A stretch of DNA of 64,000 nucleotides. Source: Pirellulales bacterium (GTDB taxonomy: Bacteria > Planctomycetota > Planctomycetia > Pirellulales > JAICIG01). Positions 35,158 to 42,319 of this stretch are shown here, piece after piece; the first letter of the stretch is position 1; every line of letters begins with the position of its first letter. The notes below the pieces were generated by a model. That model did no database searches. It saw only the letters and a program-made list of their open reading frames with translations, and was not told the DNA's origin. Where the stretch lies: contig DATLUO010000215.1 in assembly GCA_035533075.1 (NCBI GenBank), forward strand, positions 1 to 64,000. Direction: 5' to 3'. The translations under genes and the position numbers were made by a program.

Positions 35158-37112
35158 GTGAGCCATCGCGTCGAAAGCCGAACCGCCGCACCTTTCTTAA
35201 GCGCTCGGCCCTGGCCGGCGCCGCCGTGGGAGCCGCCGCCGGCGCCTATTGGGTCGGCGGCAGGCGGCGGGCGGCGCGAAGCCTGGGCGAAAAAGTCATC
35301 GTCATCGGCGTCGACGGCATGGATCCGCGGCTGTGCGAAACGATGATGAGTGAGGGTCTGCTCCCCAACCTGGCCAAGCTGCGCGCCAGCGGCGGCTTCA
35401 GCGATCTGGGCACGAGCATTCCGCCGCAAAGCCCCGTGGCCTGGGCCAACTTCATCAACGGCGCCGGACCGGGCTCGCACGGCATCTTCGACTTCGTCCA
35501 TCGGCACCCGCACGAGCAGTGCGCCCCGTTCTATTCCGCGGCCGAAACCGTCGACGGCAAGACCGTGCTCCGCCGGCAAGGCGTTCCCTTTTGGGACTTT
35601 CTCGACGCGGCGGGAATTCCGTCGACGTTCTACGATTTGCCGTCCAATTATCCGCCCAGCCCGTCGCAGCACGGCCACCATCGCTCGCTCGCCGGCATGG
35701 GAACGCCCGACATGCTGGGCACCTACGGCACCTATCAGCACTTCGCCGACAACAATCCGCTGGAACCGGCCGAAGACACGGTCGGCAAGCGGTTCGTGCT
35801 GTCGTTCGACGATGACAAGGCGGAAGCGACCCTCGTCGGACCGACGAATACCTTGCTCGACAATCCGGAGCCCATTGCCACCTCGTTTCAGGTGTTCCGC
35901 GACCGCGCCGCCGACGCGGCGCTGATCGAAGTGCAAGGCCAAAAGATTCTGCTCAAGGCGGGCGAGTGGAGCCGCTGGACAAAAATCAAGTTTCCCCTGG
36001 CCTGGTACGCTCCCAACATCACGGGCATCTGCCGCTTCTATCTGCAGGAGGCTTCGCCGAACTTCAAGCTGTACGTCACCCCCATCAACATCGACCCCAG
36101 CGCGCCCGCGGCGCAACTTTCTGAGCCGGCTTCGTTTATCCAGGACGTGTCGGAACGGCTGGGACTGTTCTACACCACGGGCTTTCAGGAAGACTACAAT
36201 GCCCGCAAAGACGGCGTGTTCCGCGACGACGAGTTCCTGCGGCAAGCCAACATGGTGCTCGAAGAGCGGCTGGCGCTGTTCGATGACGCGGTCGACGACT
36301 ACGACGACGGCCTGCTGTTTTTCTATTTTTCCAGCAGCGATCTGCAATCGCACATCTTCTGGTGGACCTCTCACGACAAGCATCCGGTGCGGTCCGACGG
36401 CGAAGCAAAGAAATACTTCGAGCATGTCCGCCGGCTCTACCACCGGCTCGACGCGGCGGTGGGCGATCTCTACGATCGTTACGGCCCGAAGGCCACGATC
36501 ATCGTGATGAGCGATCACGGCTTCGCCAATTTTGCGATGCAGTTCAACCTCAATTCCTGGCTGCGGGCCTTGGGCTATCTCGGTCCGCCGGAATGCACGT
36601 CGATCATGAAGGACGTCGACTGGTCGCAGACCGTGGCCTACGGGCTGGGACTCAACGGGCTGTATCTGAATCTGAAGGGCCGCGAGCGCGAGGGCATCGT
36701 CGAGCCGGGCGAGGAGCGGGAGGCCCTGCTGACGGAGTTGGCGACGCGGTTGGAGGCGGTGACCGATTCCAACGGCCAGCGCGTGATCCGCAACGTTTAT
36801 CGGGCCGACCAGGTGTATTCGGGCAATGCCACGGCACTGGCGCCCGATTTGATTGTCGGCTATTGCCGTGGTTATCGGGCGTCGTGGGCCACGTCGCAGG
36901 GCGACCTCACGGACGACGTGTTGTTGCCCAACGACTCGGCCTGGAGCGCCGACCACTGCGCCGACGCGCTGGAGGTGCCGGGACTGCTTGTGAGCAACCG
37001 CCCCCTCCGCGGCAAGAATCCAAAATTGATCGACGTGGCGCCTTCGATTTTGGGTGTATTTGGCTTGAACGTGCCGTCGTCGATGACGGGCAGGGACGTT
37101 TTCAAGGGTTGA
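35154..37112 (+). CDS. Tat-exported alkaline-phosphatase-superfamily protein 2
   Basis: The 652-residue product starts at ATG 35154 with a twin-arginine signal ('NRRTFLKRSALAGAAVGAAA'). The longer frame upstream runs through the toxin gene. Catalytic-site segments parallel those of the gene at 31949: 'VIVIGVDGMDPRLCETMM', 'PPQSPVAWANFINGAGPGSH' (nucleophile region), 'FFYFSSSDLQSHIFWW', 'IIVMSDHGFANF' and 'NDSAWSADHCADALEVPGL'. The two proteins are paralogues with different export signals: this one uses Tat and the other an ordinary hydrophobic leader. The physiological substrate is unknown. Confidence 0.87.
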   Translation: MSEPSRRKPNRRTFLKRSALAGAAVGAAAGAYWVGGRRRAARSLGEKVIVIGVDGMDPRLCETMMSEGLLPNLAKLRASGGFSDLGTSIPPQSPVAWANFINGAGPGSHGIFDFVHRHPHEQCAPFYSAAETVDGKTVLRRQGVPFWDFLDAAGIPSTFYDLPSNYPPSPSQHGHHRSLAGMGTPDMLGTYGTYQHFADNNPLEPAEDTVGKRFVLSFDDDKAEATLVGPTNTLLDNPEPIATSFQVFRDRAADAALIEVQGQKILLKAGEWSRWTKIKFPLAWYAPNITGICRFYLQEASPNFKLYVTPINIDPSAPAAQLSEPASFIQDVSERLGLFYTTGFQEDYNARKDGVFRDDEFLRQANMVLEERLALFDDAVDDYDDGLLFFYFSSSDLQSHIFWWTSHDKHPVRSDGEAKKYFEHVRRLYHRLDAAVGDLYDRYGPKATIIVMSDHGFANFAMQFNLNSWLRALGYLGPPECTSIMKDVDWSQTVAYGLGLNGLYLNLKGREREGIVEPGEEREALLTELATRLEAVTDSNGQRVIRNVYRADQVYSGNATALAPDLIVGYCRGYRASWATSQGDLTDDVLLPNDSAWSADHCADALEVPGLLVSNRPLRGKNPKLIDVAPSILGVFGLNVPSSMTGRDVFKG

Positions 37113-37254
37113 CCTTCCGGAGTTGAAGGGACCATTGGGGGTGCAACCCAACTGCACTTCCTGATTTCGGGCGGATCTGCCATACTCCGCGGCCCTTTTC
37201 CCGGCCTGGCTGGTGCCTGGACGGCCAGAGGTTTTGGAGTTGCCGCAGCACGTG

Positions 37255-38535
37255 ATGTCCCGCCGGCCCTTGACGATTTTCTTTTCCGTCGGCGAACCGA
37301 GCGGCGACCTGCATGCCGCCAACCTGATTCGCGCGCTGCGCGGCCGTCGCGGCGACATTGTGTGCGTCGGCTATGGCGGCCCGGAGATGGCCCGCGCCGG
37401 CTGCCGGCTGCACGCCGATCTCACGGCCCTGGCGGTGATGTGGTTCCTGCGGGCGATCCTCAACCTGCACAAGTTTCTGGCGCTGGTTTCGCGGGCCGAC
37501 CGCTACTTCCGCCACGAGCGGCCCGACGCCGTGGTGCTGGTCGATTATCCCGGCTTCAACTGGTGGATCGCCCGGCGGGCCAAGGCCCACGGCATTCCGG
37601 TGTTCTATTACGCCCCGCCGCAGGTCTGGGCCTGGGCAAGCTGGCGCGTGAAGAAGATGCGGCGCTTGGTAGACCACGTGTTGTGCAGCCTGCCCTTCGA
37701 AGAAACCTGGTTTCGCCGGCACGGCTGTCATGCCACGTTCGTCGGCCATCCCTATTTCGACGAAGTGCGGCGTCGCGACCTGGACCAGGCGTTTCTCGAC
37801 GAGCAGATCGCCCGCGACGGGCGGCTGGTGACGCTGTTGCCCGGCTCGCGCACGCAAGAGGTCGAGAACAACCTGCGATGGTTCTTGAAGGCGGCGGCAC
37901 GGATACACGCGGCGCTGCCCGACGTGCGGTTCGCGGTGGCCAGCTTCAAACCGCACCAGGCGGAATATGCCCGGCGGCTGGCGGCCGAAAGCGGACTGCC
38001 GATCGAGGTCTACCTGCGGCGCACGCCGGAGCTGATCGAACTGGCCGACTGCTGCATGGCCGTGTCGGGATCGGTGTCGCTGGAGCTGCTCTATCACAGC
38101 AAGCCGACGGTGATCCTGTATTACGTGAGCCGGCTGGCGATTTTCGTGCAGAGCTTTTTCCGCCGCGTGAAGTACATCACGCTGGTGAACCTGCTGACGG
38201 CCGACGAGTTGTTTCCCGACGACGTGACGCCCTACGATCCCGACTCGCCCGGCGACCGGCACGCGCTGTTTCCTGAGTATCTCACCTGTCTCGACCGTTC
38301 GGAGCGGCTGGCGCGGCACGTCATCGACTGGCTGGCCGATGAACCACGGCGGCGGCAGCGTATCGGCGAGTTGGCCAGGCTGAAGCGGCGCGTGGGGCAC
38401 GGCGGCGCGTCGCGTCGGGCCAGCGAATACATTTTGCGGGCGCTGGGACGAAGTCCGGCGGTCGTTCCGAGGCCGCACTTCTTGCCCGGCATGCCCGTCG
38501 CCAGTAGCGGCGGCGCGGCGCGCAACTGGTCGTAG
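37255..38535 (+). CDS. lpxB: Lipid-A-disaccharide synthase
   Basis: The 426-residue protein matches LpxB, the glycosyltransferase that joins UDP-diacylglucosamine and lipid X in lipid A synthesis at the inner membrane. 'IFFSVGEPSGDLHAANLIRA' is the N-terminal signature, with 'YYAPPQVWAWASWRVKKM', 'CSLPFEETWF', 'TLLPGSRTQEVENNL' and 'CMAVSGSVSLELLYHSKPTV'. The start is ATG 37255 rather than 37213, because the family begins at the first beta strand. An LPS pathway agrees with a diderm planctomycete. Its stop codon TAG (38533-38535) is the first triplet of a family B palindromic repeat. Confidence 0.93.
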   Translation: MSRRPLTIFFSVGEPSGDLHAANLIRALRGRRGDIVCVGYGGPEMARAGCRLHADLTALAVMWFLRAILNLHKFLALVSRADRYFRHERPDAVVLVDYPGFNWWIARRAKAHGIPVFYYAPPQVWAWASWRVKKMRRLVDHVLCSLPFEETWFRRHGCHATFVGHPYFDEVRRRDLDQAFLDEQIARDGRLVTLLPGSRTQEVENNLRWFLKAAARIHAALPDVRFAVASFKPHQAEYARRLAAESGLPIEVYLRRTPELIELADCCMAVSGSVSLELLYHSKPTVILYYVSRLAIFVQSFFRRVKYITLVNLLTADELFPDDVTPYDPDSPGDRHALFPEYLTCLDRSERLARHVIDWLADEPRRRQRIGELARLKRRVGHGGASRRASEYILRALGRSPAVVPRPHFLPGMPVASSGGAARNWS

Positions 38536-38572
38536 GCTGGGACCAGCGAGCTGGCGAGCGCCGGCCCACCAT
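38532..38572. repeat. Family B palindromic repeat at the end of lpxB
   Basis: The element reads GTAGGCTGGGACCAGCGAGC followed by TGGCGAGCGCCGGCCCACC. It is close to the arms at 6431-6518 and to the copy at 50731-50771. Its TAG is the lpxB stop. A run of short 'gcgtcagg/ggcgacagg' words follows (38580-38605). Confidence 0.75.
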
Positions 38573-38610
38573 TTGAGGCGTCAGGTTTCAGGCGACAGGC
38601 GTCAGGAAAG

Positions 38611-39876
38611 CTACCGCAGGAACCACGGCGTCGTCGTCGAATCGCTCTTGAAGAACTTCAACAGTTGCCCGCCGACCTTTGGCTGCCCGCTCGGCGACTC
38701 GTGCGTGCCGTCCTGGGCAAAATCGGCCTCCGCATAACTCAGTCCGTCGGCGTTGGCCTTCGTGCCGTTGGCCCATAAATAAGCGCCCCAGCTCAGCCAA
38801 GGCGCCTTGACCGGTCCACGGGCAAGATCGAAGTTCAAATCGGCCTCGCCGCCCAACTGCCGCTCGATCAGCCATTTCACCGAGAAGCCCGATTCATAGG
38901 CATAAGGTTCGGGATTGAGCGGCGTCTTGGCATAACCGCCGTAGGTCCGCGGCGAAAGATAGCACAACTTGACGTTGGGAAATCGCTCCGGCAGGATGCG
39001 CACGTTGCGGGCCAGATCGCGCTGCAGCTTCTCCGCGTACTTTGGAAAACCTTGATTGGGGGCAGCCTCCGCCTGCTTGATCCACACGGCCTGCACCTGG
39101 GCCCGACTCACGCCGGCCGCTTTTAGCCGCTCGTCGACGGTCGACCAATACTTTTGCCCAGCTCCGCCGTCGTCGGGGTCGGCGATGCGGTCGGCCGTCA
39201 TGCCGCCTTGGGCGCCGTTGACGATCACCAACTGGGGATTCTTTTGCGGGTCGCCGTCGGCCAGCCGCTTGAACGCTTCCGACGCCTGCGCGGTGTTGCT
39301 CATGCCAACGGTGAGCAGTACGATTCTGCCGTTTGCATCAGGCTTCCCCTCTTCGTCGAGCGGCTGCACCCGCGATGCCAAATTCAGGCCAGCGGCTTCG
39401 TGGTCTGCGGGGCGGTCGTTCTTTCCGTCCGGATAAAGACCACCCTGGAAGCCGTGGTATTCGTCGCGACCCAATTCGGGCAGCGGTTTGAAAGCCGAAG
39501 TATCGACCTTGGCGACGGGCCTCGCTTGCCCGCCCGCGGATGCATTGCCCGGTCGGCCGGCTGGTCCGCCCAGCTTGAGGCCCAGGAGCGTGTTAGGGTC
39601 GCTATCGAGCCTCCGGAACATGATCGCCGTGCCTGGTTTGAGACGCTCGTCGCTGAGCCGCGCGGCGATCGGCTTAAACTCGGCATCCATCAAACGGGTC
39701 TGTTCGGCGATCTTGAACTCCTGCTCCTTGTCGGCGAACGCGATGGTGACCGTCCCTTTTTCGCGGTCGATTTTTTTGAGCGTCCCAGGGCGCGGGCCGT
39801 CCTGGGCACGCGCGTGTTGCGCGGCAACGATACAGGCGACCGTCGTGAGGCCGACGAGGAAAAGTGTTCGGCACAT
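38611..39876 (-). CDS. Exported SGNH-hydrolase-like protein with a small N-terminal beta domain
   Basis: The start is ATG 39876 with GGAGG about 6 bases upstream and a signal peptide (LFLVGLTTVACIVAAQHARA). An N-terminal domain (residues 28-115, 'GTLKKIDREKGTVTIAFADK') has the look of small planctomycete beta domains. The C-terminal part has SGNH features: 'IVLLTVGMSNTAQ' where GDS(L) would be, 'VIVNGAQGGMTADRI', and a final 'DGTHESPSGQPKVGG' with the D-x-x-H dyad. The block I Asp is replaced by Met while the following Ser remains, so activity is uncertain. No operon partner is clear. Confidence 0.68.
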   Translation of the reverse strand: MCRTLFLVGLTTVACIVAAQHARAQDGPRPGTLKKIDREKGTVTIAFADKEQEFKIAEQTRLMDAEFKPIAARLSDERLKPGTAIMFRRLDSDPNTLLGLKLGGPAGRPGNASAGGQARPVAKVDTSAFKPLPELGRDEYHGFQGGLYPDGKNDRPADHEAAGLNLASRVQPLDEEGKPDANGRIVLLTVGMSNTAQASEAFKRLADGDPQKNPQLVIVNGAQGGMTADRIADPDDGGAGQKYWSTVDERLKAAGVSRAQVQAVWIKQAEAAPNQGFPKYAEKLQRDLARNVRILPERFPNVKLCYLSPRTYGGYAKTPLNPEPYAYESGFSVKWLIERQLGGEADLNFDLARGPVKAPWLSWGAYLWANGTKANADGLSYAEADFAQDGTHESPSGQPKVGGQLLKFFKSDSTTTPWFLR

Positions 39877-40158
39877 GGTTTACCTCCAATTTGGCATTCG
39901 GGCTCCAAACGGGCGAAATCGCAAACTGCGGTCGAATTTCGACGCGAGTCGAGTCTACCGCGGCGACAATACGGTATCAACAAGCTCGTTCCGACGTACC
40001 GTGGCGCCCCCCGCGTCGCGTTACTTTTCAGCAATCTGAACGAGCAATTAGGCACAATCGACCCCCGCGGCCGGCGTGGACGTCCTCGACCTGATTCCAA
40101 CGACCTGTCGCCACCCATAAGTCTGAAACGCACCAAGATTTGCTTTCTAACATGTTTG

Positions 40159-40356
40159 TCACAGCGAGCGGCTTGGTGGCTGCTTCTCTTTTTCGACGTC
40201 GCCCGCTTGCGGCGCGTTGCCCTGCTGCGTGTGGCGGTGAGCCGAACTCGGCTCGCAGGTGCCGCTCATTCACGTCTTGACGCCGAACCGCGGCAGGACC
40301 CAGGCCTGCAGAACGATCCACAGCACCACGATCGCGATGGGAAGCAACAGTTCCAT
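40159..40356 (-). CDS. Candidate selenoprotein: single-pass membrane protein with TGA (Sec) and M-S-G-T-C
   Basis: ATG 40356 opens a frame of 28 residues with a hydrophobic helix (MELLLPIAIVVLWIVLQ), then 'WVLPRFGVKT', then an in-frame TGA at 40272-40270. Reading TGA as selenocysteine, the frame continues M-S-G-T-C-E-P-S-S and a hydrophilic tail of about 30 residues to TGA at 40161-40159, 65 residues in all. A Sec followed four residues later by Cys (U-M-S-G-T-C) is a redox-type motif. A hairpin lies 15-30 bases after the TGA. From memory, short membrane proteins ending 'PRxGVxT-C/U-MSGxC' exist in other bacteria; I cannot verify this here. Alternative: a 28-residue microprotein that stops at the TGA. 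No sel genes are in the window. Confidence 0.6.
40234..40265 (-). promoter_or_regulatory. SECIS-like stem-loop after the in-frame TGA
   Basis: On the coding strand, GCGG (40265-40262) pairs with CCGC (40237-40234), and an upper stem GAGCC/GGCTC closes a GAGTTC loop that can close further to GT. The loop is about 20 bases after the TGA, within the distance used by bacterial SECIS elements. Structure was judged by eye; function is inferred. Confidence 0.45.
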
Positions 40357-40500
40357 GTTTTGTCTCGCAGTCTTGAAGGGGAAATTGCCGAGCATAACGC
40401 TTACTTCGGCAAAGCGCGTGCCAGCGGTTGTTTCGGCCATTTTGGCAGTCTATCGCCCGGTCAGCGCGCGAAACCGCACGCTGTAACGCGCGGCACCCCC

Positions 40501-41496
40501 CTATCGAGAATTGCCGCGCGGGAACCCTCCGTAGAGCCGTTCGAGCGCCGCCAACACGACGCCGGCCAGCAGGGCGTTGCCGTGCTGGTTGGGGTGCAGC
40601 CCGTCGTCGCTCAAGTACGGGCCGCCCAGCCATATTCCTGGCGGGGCAACCGGGCTGGTGAGCACGAAGCGGCGAATCACCGTGTCCGAAATCAACTCCA
40701 GATCGTGCTCGCGAGCGATCTGCCGCTCCAAGCCGGCGTAAGGGTCGATGATGAAGCCGCGCGGCACCTCGATGAGCACGACTTCGGCGTGGGCCTTGCG
40801 AGCGGCCGCGATCAACGTTTCCAGGTTGCGCTTGGTCGCCGCACGGCTGGCCGTCTTCAGCAACGTGGGATCTTTCAAAAAGTCATGGCCGCCGAGTTCG
40901 ATCACCACGGCCTGCGGCTTCGCCGCCACAAAATCGGGCAGCTTTTTCAGCGCTTCGGCCGACGTCACGCCCGGCTGGCCGAGGTTCAGCACCGGCACGC
41001 CGACCAATTCGGCCAGCACTTCGGGATAGCCGCCTTTCTTCGTGTAGGAGGTCAGACTGTCGCCGATGCAGACGATGGGGCGACGGTCGAGCGGGGCCAC
41101 CGCGTGGTTGGCGCGTACCGCACGGTAGGAATCGAGAGCGAAGCCGAGCCAGGCCAGCCAGATCACGCTCGGCAGCAGGAAACGCCGGTGTTGTTCTGAG
41201 ATTCTGAATACCGACATCGAGGTCGCGATGCCTGCCGCGGCCGAGGCCATGAAAACCCACAGGCCCACAGGCCAGTCAACTCGCTTCACCAGAATCACGG
41301 CGGCCGGCGCCATCAAGTAAAACGCGGCCGGCCGCCGGCGCACCGCGGCCACGGTATAAGCGGCCAACCAGCACGCCGTCATGGCGACGATTCCAGACGG
41401 AAAGGTCAGGAGCGACGCGGCTAGGGCGAGGACGATTGCCAACGTGCGGCAAATACGCCTGGCGGATTCGCGGACGGAACTGCTTCCACGTGACAT
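40501..41496 (-). CDS. Membrane-anchored SGNH/GDSL hydrolase
   Basis: The 331-residue protein has about four hydrophobic helices in its first 125 residues ('LAIVLALAASLLTFPSGIVA' and later ones), then a GDSL-type hydrolase: 'IVCIGDSLTSYTKKGGYPEV' (nucleophile Ser), 'VLNLGQPGVTSAEAL' (Gly), 'VVIELGGHDFLKD' (G-x-N-like block III with His) and 'LSDDGLHPNQHGN' (D-x-x-H). These are the four SGNH blocks; block III reads G-G-H-D, a variant. Such enzymes deacylate lipids or polysaccharides. The ATG at 41496 touches the TAA stop of the J-domain gene, so the two are coupled. Confidence 0.82.
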   Translation of the reverse strand: MSRGSSSVRESARRICRTLAIVLALAASLLTFPSGIVAMTACWLAAYTVAAVRRRPAAFYLMAPAAVILVKRVDWPVGLWVFMASAAAGIATSMSVFRISEQHRRFLLPSVIWLAWLGFALDSYRAVRANHAVAPLDRRPIVCIGDSLTSYTKKGGYPEVLAELVGVPVLNLGQPGVTSAEALKKLPDFVAAKPQAVVIELGGHDFLKDPTLLKTASRAATKRNLETLIAAARKAHAEVVLIEVPRGFIIDPYAGLERQIAREHDLELISDTVIRRFVLTSPVAPPGIWLGGPYLSDDGLHPNQHGNALLAGVVLAALERLYGGFPRGNSR

Positions 41497-42141
41497 TTAT
41501 TCTTCGACTCTCGGCGCTTCGACCGGCACGGCCGGTTGGCGCGGGGCGTGCTGCTCGGCAATCGTCTGGCCGAGGGTGCGGGCGATGAACGACAAGACGA
41601 TCAACACGACGGCTACCAACGGCACCTGCCAGATATAGCCCGCCGAGGCGGAAGCCGCGCGACGCCGGCCCAGCGCGCGGCCGCCGGACAAGCGCGTGTC
41701 GCGCGCAGCCGCGCGACGCGGGGTGGGCGGCAAAAGCCGGTCGAGATCGAGCGCCGGACGCGGGGGCGGCGGCGCGCTGGCCGCCCGAGGCGGCGCCGTG
41801 GCCGGCGCCGCGGGCACGTCGATCGACAGATCCGAATGACGTGCCGAACTGTGGCTGGGCGGCGGCGGTGCGCTCGGGCCGCGGAGCTGAGCGTCATACT
41901 TGGCGCGCTTCCGCGGATCGACCAGGCACAGCCGCGCGGCGGCGATTTCGTTCAAAATCCGCGTGGCGTCGTCGGCGTGCGGCCCGGTCTGAAAATTCCG
42001 CACGAACGAGCTTTGCCGCAGCACCGCGGCCTCGATCACGTCCAGGTCCCGCTCGTCGGGCTGAATGCCCAAAAGCTGGTAGTGCGTCGGCGGCCGCCGG
42101 TCTTCGGGAATGCCCAGCCACTTGCGATACGGGTCGAACAT
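41497..42141 (-). CDS. J-domain-like protein with C-terminal membrane helix
   Basis: From ATG 42141 the product begins 'MFDPYRKWLGIPEDRRPPTH' then 'YQLLGI', the hallmark of planctomycete J-domain-like proteins. 'ATRILNEIAAARLCLVDPRK' and 'RAKYDAQL' complete the J-like helices. No canonical H-P-D is seen between helices II and III, where it would be expected. A Pro/Ala-rich linker follows, and then one transmembrane helix (VPLVAVVLIVLSFIARTL). It is divergent from the Hsp70-like gene 178 bp away, so a membrane-anchored co-chaperone is a reasonable inference. It is directly followed by the SGNH gene. Confidence 0.75.
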   Translation of the reverse strand: MFDPYRKWLGIPEDRRPPTHYQLLGIQPDERDLDVIEAAVLRQSSFVRNFQTGPHADDATRILNEIAAARLCLVDPRKRAKYDAQLRGPSAPPPPSHSSARHSDLSIDVPAAPATAPPRAASAPPPPRPALDLDRLLPPTPRRAAARDTRLSGGRALGRRRAASASAGYIWQVPLVAVVLIVLSFIARTLGQTIAEQHAPRQPAVPVEAPRVEE

Positions 42142-42319
42142 TTCAGGAACCCTTGCCCATCCCCTCGCTCGGAGTGTATCTTCAAACGTTGCCGGCCGAT
42201 GGTAGCGGGGCAACAGACGAACGGAACTGTGGCTCCTCTAGTGTACGATTTGGTTGGCCGTCGCGAAAGCGAGATTCCCCGGCGCCCCGCCGAAAAGTTC
42301 GCCGTCTACATCCAGATCC

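Noticed and set aside
35013-37358. 781-codon minus-strand frame
   Set aside because: It covers the phosphatase gene antisense and shows no recognisable motif.
39154-41199. 681-codon plus-strand frame
   Set aside because: It overlies three minus-strand genes, including the selenoprotein candidate, and has no motif; a shadow.
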